A stretch of 14,921 nucleotides of DNA, taken from Acidobacteriota bacterium (GTDB taxonomy: Bacteria > Acidobacteriota > Terriglobia > Bryobacterales > JACQDG01). Shown here piece after piece: positions 7,599-13,995 of the stretch. The notes beneath the pieces are model-generated. The model was not told the DNA's origin and did no database searches. It worked only from the letters and a program-made list of their open reading frames with translations. Position numbers and translations under genes: made by a program. The number at the start of each line of letters is the position of its first letter. Position 1 is the first letter of the stretch. The DNA is taken from contig JACQDG010000028.1 in assembly GCA_016201185.1 (NCBI GenBank), forward strand, positions 1 to 14,921, given 5' to 3'.

Positions 7599-8966
7599 CT
7601 ATCCCGCCACTCCCGCCAACCCGATCTCAATCGCCCCCACAATTAAGTCGGCCTGCTCGTGGCTCAGGATCAGCGGCGGCGACAGGATCAACACGTTGCA
7701 CAGGCCCGGCACGGTGTCGTTGTTCCGCCCGATCATCACCCCAGCATCGCGAATAGCCCGCTGGATTCGCACCATCTGCGCTTCGGCCAGCGGCGTACGG
7801 CTCTCGCGGTCGGCGACCAGTTCGATGCCGATAAGCAGGCCGCGCCCGCGGATGTCGCCGATCCAGGGTGATTCAAGCGCCCGCAGCCGCTCCAGCAGGT
7901 ACGCGCCCACGCGCGCCGAGTTCTCCCACAGCCGCTCTCGGGTGAGAATCTCCAGGTTGGCCAGCGCCGCCGCGCAACTCGACGGGTGGCCGCCGAAAGT
8001 GGTCACCTGGATAAATTTCGCCCGATCGTCGGTCTCGCTCTGGAAAGCCTTAAAGACTCGGTCGGTCGCCACCGTGGCTGCCAGCGGCAGGTAAGCCGAA
8101 GTAATACCCTTGGCCAGGGTCATGATGTCGGGCCGCACGCCAGCGTGCTCGCAGCCAAACAGCCGGCCGGTGCGGCCGAAGCCGGTGATCACCTCGTCCA
8201 GGATCAGCAGCACGTCGTAGCGGTCGCAGATCTCCCGCAGCCTCTCCAGATAGCCTTCCGGCGCGGGAAAGATGCCTCCGCCGCCGATCACCGGCTCGAC
8301 GATCACGGCGGCCACCGTCTCCAGGCCCTCCATGCGGATCACGCGGTCGAACTCGTCCGCGCAGGCCAGGGTGCAGCCCGGCTCCCGGCGGCAGAACAGG
8401 CAGCGATAGGGGTCCGGCGGCGGCACATGCAGGAAGCCGGGCGCCAGCGGCTCGAAAGCCTGCTTCCGCAGGATCTGTCCCGTGGCCGTCATAGCGCCCA
8501 GCGTGAAGCCGTGGTAGGCGCGGTGGCGCGCGATAATTTTGTAACGGTTCTGCCCCGGATGCGCCTGCCGGCCGTACTGCCGCGCCATCTTGAAGGCGGT
8601 CTCCACCGCTTCCGAGCCGCTGTTGCTGAAAAACACGTGGCCCAGTCCAACCGGCAGCAGCCCGGCCAGCCGTCCAGCCAGTTGCGCTGCCGGCCTATGC
8701 GTATGCGTGAGCGGATAGTAGGCGAGCTGCCCCATCTGCTCGGCCACAGCCGCAGCGATCTCCTGGCGGCCGTACCCCACGTTGACGCAAAACAGGCCTG
8801 CCATGGCGTCCAGGTAGCGGCGGCCGTCGGCGTCGTACACGTAGCAGCCTTCGCCCCGGACAATCTCCAGCGGCGGCTTCTCGGCCAGCCCCCGGTGCTG
8901 GAGGTTGCCGTGCCAGATGTGCTCCAGATCGAGTTCGAGGTTCGTGGAGGTGGTGGTTTTGCTCAT
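7599..8966 (-). CDS. Class III PLP-dependent aminotransferase (omega-amino acid:pyruvate type)
   Basis: This 455-residue fold-type I transaminase would move an amino group from an omega-amino acid or amine to a keto acid such as pyruvate. Visible hallmarks, counted from ATG 8966: NSGSEA at 115-120 (phosphate pocket), YHG at 151-153 (ring stacking), ILDEVITGFGRTG with Asp257 (pyridine nitrogen), MTLAKG with the Schiff-base Lys286, TTFGGHP further on, and RGRGLLIGIEL near the C-terminus. The ATG at 8966 is preferred over one at 9062: the frame before 8966 is a low-complexity Arg-rich stretch lying over a promoter, while an AGGGG sits 11 bases before 8966. An insert holds four cysteines, C189, C192, C198 and C202. 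The gene converges on the efflux operon with a 15-base gap and shows no functional link to it. Exact substrate is unknown. Confidence 0.9.
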   Translation of the reverse strand: MSKTTTSTNLELDLEHIWHGNLQHRGLAEKPPLEIVRGEGCYVYDADGRRYLDAMAGLFCVNVGYGRQEIAAAVAEQMGQLAYYPLTHTHRPAAQLAGRLAGLLPVGLGHVFFSNSGSEAVETAFKMARQYGRQAHPGQNRYKIIARHRAYHGFTLGAMTATGQILRKQAFEPLAPGFLHVPPPDPYRCLFCRREPGCTLACADEFDRVIRMEGLETVAAVIVEPVIGGGGIFPAPEGYLERLREICDRYDVLLILDEVITGFGRTGRLFGCEHAGVRPDIMTLAKGITSAYLPLAATVATDRVFKAFQSETDDRAKFIQVTTFGGHPSSCAAALANLEILTRERLWENSARVGAYLLERLRALESPWIGDIRGRGLLIGIELVADRESRTPLAEAQMVRIQRAIRDAGVMIGRNNDTVPGLCNVLILSPPLILSHEQADLIVGAIEIGLAGVAG

Positions 8967-9024
8967 TGCGGTTCTGCCCCTATTTTGCGCGGCGGGCCTC
9001 GCGCGCACCCGCCACTTGGCGCGA

Positions 9025-9033
9025 ATTATAGCA
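9025..9033 (-). promoter_or_regulatory. Extended -10 promoter for the aminotransferase gene
   Basis: Reading the minus strand, the bases are TGCTATAAT, a perfect TATAAT at 9030-9025 preceded by the TG of an extended -10 element. No convincing -35 box lies 16-18 bases upstream, as is common for extended -10 promoters. Transcription would begin near 9018, giving a leader of about 50 bases before the ATG at 8966. It sits 25 bases past the stop of the upstream TPR gene, so the aminotransferase can be transcribed on its own. Confidence 0.55.
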
Positions 9034-9058
9034 TCTGAGAAGCGCGGCGCGCCCGCGC

Positions 9059-11023
9059 TCATCGCTTGGAGCGCGCCCGTGCCAGATTGGCTCGGGCATC
9101 GCCGTGCGACGGATTCAGCCGCAACGCTTCCTGATAGTGCGCCAGAGCCTCGTCGATCTTGCCGGCTGCCTCCAGGTCCACGCCGAGATTGTTGTGGGCA
9201 TCCGCATTCCCAGGGTCCAGCGCCAGGGCCTGCCGGTAGTGTTCGACGGCCTCAGCCGCGCGGCCCAGGGCATCCAGCGCCACACCCCAGTTGTTGTGGG
9301 CCTCGGCATGGGAGGGATTGAGCAGCAGCGCCTGCCGGTAGTGGGAAATGGCCTGTGCGAATTGCCGCTGCCGGTACAGCAAGTTGCCGAGGTTGTAGTG
9401 GGCCTCGGCGAATCCGGGCTGAAGGCGGAGGGCTGTTCGGTAATGTTCTAGGGCGGCTTCCAGCCGGCCCAGGGCCGCATAGGTATTGGCAAGATCGTTG
9501 TGGGCGGCGGCGAAGGCAGGCTCGACCCGCACGGCCTGCTCGAAGCGCCCGGCCGCCTCCGCCAGCTTCCCTTCCCGAAGAGCGGCGAGGCCGAGGTTGT
9601 AATGCGCGTGGGCGTGGTTCGGCTTGATCTGGATGGCGCGGAGGAAATGAGGGACGGCCTCAGCGTACCGCCCCTGGTCGGCAAGCGCTTCGCCCAGGTT
9701 GTTGTGGGCCACCACCGAATCGGGGGAGCCGGCCAGCGTGCGCGTCCACAGGCTGACCGGGTCCCGCCACACCTCGATCTGCTGCCGGGTCAGGGCGCTC
9801 AGCGCCAGCAGCACCGCCACGCCCAGCCCCCCGGCCAGGCGGGCAGGCAGCGCACCCACTCCGGCGCCGGCCAGCAGCGCCAGGCCCAGGGTCGCCAGGT
9901 AGGTGTGGTGGTCGGCTACGTACTGCTGCGGATCCACCCGGGCGATGGAAAGCACTGGCAACAGGCTCACCGCATAGCAGGCCCAGACCGTCACAGCGGC
10001 GGGAAAGCGCCGCCGCCACGCCACCGCCAGCGCCGTGATAGCCACCGCTACTGCCGCCCCGAGCAGAATCCGTTTGTCCCAAGGCGAGAGCCCGGCGGTC
10101 ATTACATACTGCTGATACAAGGGATACGGGACGATCGTCTTCCACAGATAGACAGCCACCCCGTAAAGTGAGAGGCCGGCCCGCAGTCCGGGCCGCGCCG
10201 CCACGTGCTCGGCGAAGCCGGAAACGCCGGCTTTTTGCAAAGCGAATGCCGCCCAAGCCGCAGCAGCGGCCAGCGCCGCATACGGAAGCTTTTCCGCCCA
10301 CACCCTCCGGGCCTCCGTCGTCAGCCACTCCCTCCAGCCGCCACGCAGCCGCCGCAGCGGGTAAAAGTCCAACGCCAGAAAGACCACGGGCAGGCTCACG
10401 GTGATTACTTTCGAAAGCAGCGCTGCCCCAAAAGCGGTCACCGAAACCGCCAGCCACCGGCGCCGGGGCCCCTCCTGGTGCGCCCGCAAATAGGCCAGCG
10501 CGGAGAGCAGGTAGAACAGTCCGGCCAGCACGTCGCGCCGCTCGCTCGCCCAGGCCACCGACTCGACGCGGAGCGGGTGCAGCGCGAAAAATAGGGCCGC
10601 GCCGGATGCCGCCCACACCTTGCCGCCCAGCAGCCGCAGGGCGACGAAGTAGAACACAGCAGCGTTGACGGCGTGGAGCAGAAGATTCGTCAGGTGGTAT
10701 CCCTTGGGGTTCAAGCCCCAGATGACATAGTCGAAACCCAGGGTGATCCAGGTGAGCGGCTGGTAGTGGCCCAGGTGGAAGGTTGTGAACATCCACCTTA
10801 AGTTCGCCGCCCCCAGGCCGCGGAAATTCGGGTTTTGGAGAAAATTCTGGTCGTCGTCCCAGTTAACAAATTGGTTGTCGATGACCGGCCAGAAGACGGC
10901 CAGGGTGAGGACGGCCACCATCAGCGCCGCCGGCCACCGGGGCCCCCGACGGGACCTGCCGGCTTCCCCTTCGGCCTCCGGCCGACGCCGGGCAGCCGGC
11001 TTTCTCCCAGCCCTTAGCGGCAT
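9059..11023 (-). CDS. Polytopic membrane protein with C-terminal TPR repeats (TMTC/PMT-like)
   Basis: The 654-residue protein begins with a basic cytoplasmic tail of about 30 residues. About ten hydrophobic helices follow between 31 and 410, and then six consecutive TPR units of exactly 34 residues at 437-640. The first loop after helix 1 holds an acidic cluster, NWDDD at 54-58, and FTTFHLGHYQPLTWITLGFDY at 79-99, with ALFFALHPLRVESVAWASERRD at 143-164. This arrangement matches a widespread bacterial family related in layout to eukaryotic TMTC proteins and GT-C mannosyltransferases, where an acidic residue of the first loop is thought catalytic. A lipid-linked sugar donor is therefore plausible but not shown. 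The TPRs would bind partner proteins. The ATG at 11021-11023 has no strong Shine-Dalgarno. The upstream region is shared with a divergent gene. Confidence 0.85.
   Translation of the reverse strand: MPLRAGRKPAARRRPEAEGEAGRSRRGPRWPAALMVAVLTLAVFWPVIDNQFVNWDDDQNFLQNPNFRGLGAANLRWMFTTFHLGHYQPLTWITLGFDYVIWGLNPKGYHLTNLLLHAVNAAVFYFVALRLLGGKVWAASGAALFFALHPLRVESVAWASERRDVLAGLFYLLSALAYLRAHQEGPRRRWLAVSVTAFGAALLSKVITVSLPVVFLALDFYPLRRLRGGWREWLTTEARRVWAEKLPYAALAAAAAWAAFALQKAGVSGFAEHVAARPGLRAGLSLYGVAVYLWKTIVPYPLYQQYVMTAGLSPWDKRILLGAAVAVAITALAVAWRRRFPAAVTVWACYAVSLLPVLSIARVDPQQYVADHHTYLATLGLALLAGAGVGALPARLAGGLGVAVLLALSALTRQQIEVWRDPVSLWTRTLAGSPDSVVAHNNLGEALADQGRYAEAVPHFLRAIQIKPNHAHAHYNLGLAALREGKLAEAAGRFEQAVRVEPAFAAAHNDLANTYAALGRLEAALEHYRTALRLQPGFAEAHYNLGNLLYRQRQFAQAISHYRQALLLNPSHAEAHNNWGVALDALGRAAEAVEHYRQALALDPGNADAHNNLGVDLEAAGKIDEALAHYQEALRLNPSHGDARANLARARSKR
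9104..9715 (-). repeat. Six tandem TPR-coding units of 102 bases
   Basis: Six in-frame units of 34 codons encode residues 437-640 of the TPR membrane protein. Each starts with a version of AHxNLG and ends with xLxPxx. The units have diverged in DNA sequence but keep exact length, which points to purifying selection on the repeat register. They could give slippage or assembly errors in short-read data. Confidence 0.85.
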
Positions 11024-11084
11024 CGCTGTATTTTAGCGTGGCTGCGGTTTTCTTCTTATCCTGATCCTGTCCCTGTAGTAGAAT

Positions 11085-11474
11085 ATGTCAAGCATGCATA
11101 CAAGCAGGTCCGTCACCGAACCGAATCTGTTCATCCCGCATCCGAACTTGTGTGACCGGATCAACCGCAACATCATCCAGTCCGAGATCGAGGGCGGGGT
11201 GTACCTGGACGATCTGCCGAAAGGCGCCGCGCTGGAAGTCGAGACCCAGAACCGTTCCTACAAGATCATCAACCGCGGCGGGGGCCAGGCGCTCATTTCC
11301 GGCCATCCGAAATTCTGCCCGCAGCCGGTGCTGGTGAGAATCCACGGTTCCAACTGGGGCGGCTCCATGCTCAAGGTCCGCTTCATCGGCCGGGGCATGC
11401 ACCTGGAATTTCGCCACCCCGAGTTCCGTACCATCGTGACGTCGCGGGTTGTGGACGTCCGCGCCCTCCAGTAA
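11085..11474 (+). CDS. Small conserved-looking hypothetical protein
   Basis: This is a 129-residue soluble protein with no signal peptide or membrane helix and no family I can name. It looks genuine: codon use matches its neighbours and it is balanced in composition, with compact patches such as IPHPNLCDRINRNI, GGGQALISGHPKFCP, and GSMLKVRFIGRGMHLEFRHP. It is predicted mainly beta from alternating hydrophobics in the second half. Two cysteines (C23 and C78) lie after proline-rich turns. The start is ambiguous: ATG 11085 and ATG 11094 are both possible and neither has a clear Shine-Dalgarno. A TAGAAT at 11079-11084 directly before the first ATG could be a -10 box, which would favour 11094. The gene is divergent from the TPR membrane gene and followed by a terminator, so it is probably monocistronic. 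Confidence 0.75.
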   Translation: MSSMHTSRSVTEPNLFIPHPNLCDRINRNIIQSEIEGGVYLDDLPKGAALEVETQNRSYKIINRGGGQALISGHPKFCPQPVLVRIHGSNWGGSMLKVRFIGRGMHLEFRHPEFRTIVTSRVVDVRALQ

Positions 11475-11512
11475 TTCCTACGCAACTCTTTGTCGCCGGG
11501 CCCCCGCCAACC

Positions 11513-11544
11513 TGCTCTGAAGCCGCCGAGAGCAACTTTTTTTT
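11513..11544 (+). terminator. Intrinsic terminator after the 129-residue hypothetical gene
   Basis: A six-base-pair stem, TGCTCT (11513-11518) with AGAGCA (11529-11534), encloses a ten-base loop and is followed after two bases by eight T residues (11537-11544). This is a standard rho-independent layout on the plus strand and separates this gene from the coiled-coil gene that follows. Confidence 0.65.
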
Positions 11545-11570
11545 GCCCCGCAAATAAAACGTGATACTCT
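11543..11570 (+). promoter_or_regulatory. Possible promoter for the coiled-coil/TPR gene
   Basis: TTGCCC at 11543-11548 and TACTCT at 11565-11570 are spaced by 16 bases and lie 35 bases before the next ATG, directly after a terminator. Both boxes are imperfect. The position, in an AT-rich island within otherwise GC-rich DNA, is the main support. Confidence 0.3.
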
Positions 11571-11604
11571 GTAATTGTTTTGACTTGCAGGACGGGGGTG
11601 TGAG

Positions 11605-12654
11605 ATGAGTTACGACCACCCGGGAAAGAAGCTGGCCTGGATGGGAACGGGCGCAGCCATTCTGGCGGCGGGGGTTCTGCTGGGGTCGGCGGCGGGCCGG
11701 CGCCGCCAGCTGTCTGTCTCCCAAGACGTCCCTGAACCGGAGGACCTGGCCGACCGGCCGCTGGCCGCTGCGGCTCTGGCCGACAGTCTGACGGCGGCGC
11801 GCCGCGTCGAGCAGTTCGCTGGCGCCGTCGAGAGCCTCGGAGCCCGCCTCGACGCTGTGGAGCGCAGTTCCTCGGCCGAGCGCGTCGAGGCCGTCTGGCA
11901 GAAAGTGCTGCGCCTGGAGGAGCGGCTGGAGCAGATCCAGGCCGAACGCGTCCGGATACCGGGCCTCGAGACCGTTGTGGCGGAAGCCGAGACCCGCCTT
12001 TCGCCGCGGATCACGAGCCTGGAAACCCGCGTCGGCCAACACGAGGTCGCTATTCGCCAATTGCAGGCCCAGGCTGCCCAGACCGAAGCGAACCTTCAGA
12101 AAATGATCGCCGCCGTGGAGCGGCTGACCGACCAGATCTCCCGCGCCCTTCCGACGGCCCCCTTGCGAATGGAGCCCAAGCGCGAAACACTCTCCGCAAC
12201 GCCCGAGGAAGGATCGGCGGAAGCGCCCGTTCGGGAAACCGCTGCTGCAGGGCAGCCAGCGGCTCCGCCAGAGTCTTATGACACGGCAGAGAAAGCCGGA
12301 ACGGCTCGCTGGAAAGCGTTGGGCCTGGTGGGCGCCGTGGCCCTGGCCTTTTTGGGGTCCGGAGCGGCGCAACGCCCGGCGGCCCTGTCCCTAAAGGCCC
12401 CCGTCGCCGTCCAGGCTGCCTCGCCGGACAGCCCCGAGCGCCGCATCGACGCTGCAATCGTTTCCCTGACCCAGTTGCTCGATCAGCAGCCGGAAGAAAC
12501 AACCTGGAAGTATGAGCTGGGCCGGCTGCACGCCATGAAGCGGGATTGGGCCCAAGCCGAACGCTGGTACCGCGCCGTGCTGGACGACAACCCGCACGAT
12601 CCGCGCGCCCTGGCTTCACTGGCTGACGTCCTTAGCCGCGACCAGCGCCCCTGA
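11605..12654 (+). CDS. Membrane-anchored coiled-coil protein with C-terminal TPR-like domain
   Basis: I cannot assign this 349-residue protein to a named family. A hydrophobic helix lies at about 10-29. Residues 55-185 form a long Ala/Glu/Leu/Arg-rich heptad region, probably a coiled coil (for example LETRVGQHEVAIRQLQAQ). Residues 186-235 are a Pro/Ala/Glu-rich linker. A second hydrophobic helix spans about 236-255. A TPR-like helical pair at about 278-345 (WKYELGRLHAMKRDWAQAERW, then DDNPHDPRALASLADVL) closes the protein. With two helices, the coiled coil and TPR would lie on opposite sides of the membrane, with both termini on the same side. Arginines follow helix 1 (GRRRQ), so orientation is unclear. 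ATG 11605 has a G-rich Shine-Dalgarno-like stretch (GGGGG) about nine bases upstream. It ends 19 bases before the convergent seven-helix gene. A scaffold or envelope role is only a guess. Confidence 0.75.
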   Translation: MSYDHPGKKLAWMGTGAAILAAGVLLGSAAGRRRQLSVSQDVPEPEDLADRPLAAAALADSLTAARRVEQFAGAVESLGARLDAVERSSSAERVEAVWQKVLRLEERLEQIQAERVRIPGLETVVAEAETRLSPRITSLETRVGQHEVAIRQLQAQAAQTEANLQKMIAAVERLTDQISRALPTAPLRMEPKRETLSATPEEGSAEAPVRETAAAGQPAAPPESYDTAEKAGTARWKALGLVGAVALAFLGSGAAQRPAALSLKAPVAVQAASPDSPERRIDAAIVSLTQLLDQQPEETTWKYELGRLHAMKRDWAQAERWYRAVLDDNPHDPRALASLADVLSRDQRP

Positions 12655-12673
12655 CTGTTTTTTCTTTTGCCGC

Positions 12674-13402
12674 TCAATAGCGAGGAGGGTCGAGCGAGGT
12701 CGGATGCGCGGCCGCCGGACGCCCTTCTTTGCTCTCTTTTCCGAGCGGAACCGCTGCCGGCAGTTTCTGAAAGGTGTAATACCAGATATAGAGACTGGCC
12801 AGATAGGTCCACAGCAGAAAACTGTCGGCTAGGTATACGAACTTGCCGCTCAGGCGCAGCGCATGGGCGATGGCTGCTCCACTCAACTGCAACCCCAGGC
12901 CGGACGTGATCAGGTAAAGCTGCCTGTCCTCGTGATTGACCCGGACCAGCATGCACCACAAAACGGCATTCAGGAGCACGGCGGCGAAATAGTAGTCACG
13001 TCCCACTTCGGTCATCCACGTCCACGCGTTCCAGGACCGCGGGCCCTGGTCGAGCAAGAGGAAACTGATCGCGGCCGTGATGACGGCGCCCAGCAACAGG
13101 CCCCAGTAGACCGCATCCCGATGCTTGTGGGTCTCCACGGCCCGGCGGATCAGGTGGATGATCACCATCAGTACCAGAAAGGTTCCTAGAAAATCACAGA
13201 CCCAGTAAGCGCGCACAAACTTATCTGAGTTCACGCCGAAGTAATACCGGAAGGCAAGCTGAACTGACGTGGTCAAGAAGTAAAAAACTACCAGACCAAA
13301 CAGAAGAGAATAACGACGGTACGCACCCCGCAGCATGGCCGACAAGACCATACACTGCAGGACAACCCCCAGAACCAGTACCACCCACTCGTGAACCGAC
13401 AT
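12674..13402 (-). CDS. Seven-helix integral membrane protein, unknown function
   Basis: The 242-residue protein has about seven hydrophobic helices (near 6-24, 31-51, 71-85, 97-117, 137-153, 162-182, 191-210) and a hydrophilic C-terminal tail of about 30 residues. It has no recognisable catalytic or transport motif. Aromatic residues (FRYYFG, IWYYTF) and His pairs near membrane edges (ETHKHRD) are visible but not diagnostic. The start at 13400-13402 has a GGGAAG Shine-Dalgarno about six bases upstream, which lies in the loop of a possible hairpin. It is co-oriented with the small proline-rich gene, 91 bases away, and might share its transcript. It could be a sensor-type membrane domain or an orphan membrane protein. 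Confidence 0.75.
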   Translation of the reverse strand: MSVHEWVVLVLGVVLQCMVLSAMLRGAYRRYSLLFGLVVFYFLTTSVQLAFRYYFGVNSDKFVRAYWVCDFLGTFLVLMVIIHLIRRAVETHKHRDAVYWGLLLGAVITAAISFLLLDQGPRSWNAWTWMTEVGRDYYFAAVLLNAVLWCMLVRVNHEDRQLYLITSGLGLQLSGAAIAHALRLSGKFVYLADSFLLWTYLASLYIWYYTFQKLPAAVPLGKESKEGRPAAAHPTSLDPPRY

Positions 13403-13439
13403 GCCGGCTTCCCGTAACGCTCTTTGCGCTTCAGCCGGC
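13403..13439 (-). repeat. Inverted repeat flanking the ribosome-binding site of the seven-helix gene
   Basis: GCCGGCT at 13403-13409 and AGCCGGC at 13433-13439 are perfect 7-base inverted arms with 23 bases between them. One arm touches the start codon of the gene at 13402 and the Shine-Dalgarno sits in the loop. It could modulate translation, or be a weak terminator of the upstream small gene without a T tract. It could also be chance in GC-rich DNA. Confidence 0.35.
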
Positions 13440-13493
13440 CAGCCGCCGATTCGACGGCCTACCTCCCCCGCGAATCAGCCCTTTCTTACAGGC

Positions 13494-13754
13494 TCACCGA
13501 GCGGGGGGATGGGGCGGTGGCGGCCAAATAGGCCCAATCATCACGACCGTCTTGCCGGGAGGATTGGGCGGTGGCGGCCAAATGGGCCCAATCTGCGGGG
13601 TCACGTCCACGGGGGGCAGCACCGCAGACGTCATCAGCGCCACTCCCGTGGTCTGCGGCCCCAGCAAACCCACCTGCTGTTGCGCAAAAACCACCAGAAC
13701 AAACAGCGCTGCAATTGTAACACAAATTCCCATTCGCTTCATAAGGTTTTTCAT
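13494..13754 (-). CDS. Small exported proline/tryptophan-rich repeat protein
   Basis: The 86-residue protein has a clear secretion signal: basic MKNLMKRM, a hydrophobic core (ICVTIAALFVLVVF) and a likely cleavage near FAQQQ. The mature part is about 60 residues, with two copies of IGPIWPPPPxPP spaced 18 residues apart at the C-terminus, ending ...HPPAR. Start at 13754 is chosen because a GGAG lies seven bases upstream and the signal peptide then begins properly; the frame is open to an ATG at 13796 without such support. Polyproline segments like these form extended PPII helices that bind partner proteins or cell-wall surfaces, but no family is recognised. It lies between a NarL-type regulator (about 240 bases upstream) and a seven-helix membrane protein, all on the minus strand. 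Confidence 0.6.
   Translation of the reverse strand: MKNLMKRMGICVTIAALFVLVVFAQQQVGLLGPQTTGVALMTSAVLPPVDVTPQIGPIWPPPPNPPGKTVVMIGPIWPPPPHPPAR
13512..13592 (-). repeat. 27-base direct repeat encoding the IGPIWPPPP units
   Basis: Copies at 13512-13538 and 13566-13592 are identical except one base (A13530 versus G13584) and are spaced 54 bases apart, exactly 18 codons. Near-identity at DNA level suggests recent duplication inside the small exported-protein gene. Confidence 0.8.
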
Positions 13755-13995
13755 CCCCTTACTCCATCGGATACCCGTAAACGCTAACGTTTTCAACTGT
13801 TTACCTAAACTCCTCCAGTTGGAAACAGATATCCCTCAACCCAAATGTTGATTACTCCCACATTGTGAACTGGGTGACTGTTCCGCTGGTCTAGGATTTC
13901 CCCAAAACTGGCTACCGGATTATTCCGAGTCCTGGAATTCGGCTTCGAGGATCAAGAAACAAGATTGGAAATGGATGTTTTAGGGGAGGAGAGAC
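13755..13995 (-). other. Intergenic region upstream of the proline-rich gene
   Basis: These 241 bases are distinctly AT-richer than the flanks and hold no convincing gene. A TTGAAA (minus strand, 13796-13791) followed 17 bases later by TATCCG is a weak promoter candidate, though its start site would fall close to the ribosome-binding site. Interlaced inverted elements occur at 13794-13828 (CAACTG with CAGTTG, CTGTTT with AAACAG). No T-tract hairpin is seen after the regulator stop at 13996. Confidence 0.4.

Noticed and set aside
7586..7606. CGGGA/TCCCG inverted repeat between the convergent pump and aminotransferase genes
   Set aside because: It has only five base pairs, an 11-base loop and no T tract on either strand, so it is too weak to call a terminator.
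7986..9038. Plus-strand open frame (350 codons) opposite the aminotransferase
   Set aside because: It is a His/Gln/Arg-rich shadow product with no motif; the minus strand carries all PLP-enzyme landmarks.
9660..10796. Second minus-strand frame (378 codons) inside the TPR membrane gene
   Set aside because: It is out of frame with the TM/TPR protein and has Gly/Arg/Ala-rich, non-membrane composition.
11383..12372. Minus-strand open frame opposite the coiled-coil gene
   Set aside because: It crosses the intergenic terminator and is antisense to a better-supported gene; no ribosome site or motif is seen.
13486..13725. Alternative minus-strand frame over the proline-rich gene giving WAxLAATA repeats
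   Set aside because: It is an off-frame reading of the same DNA repeat, without a signal peptide or good ribosome site.
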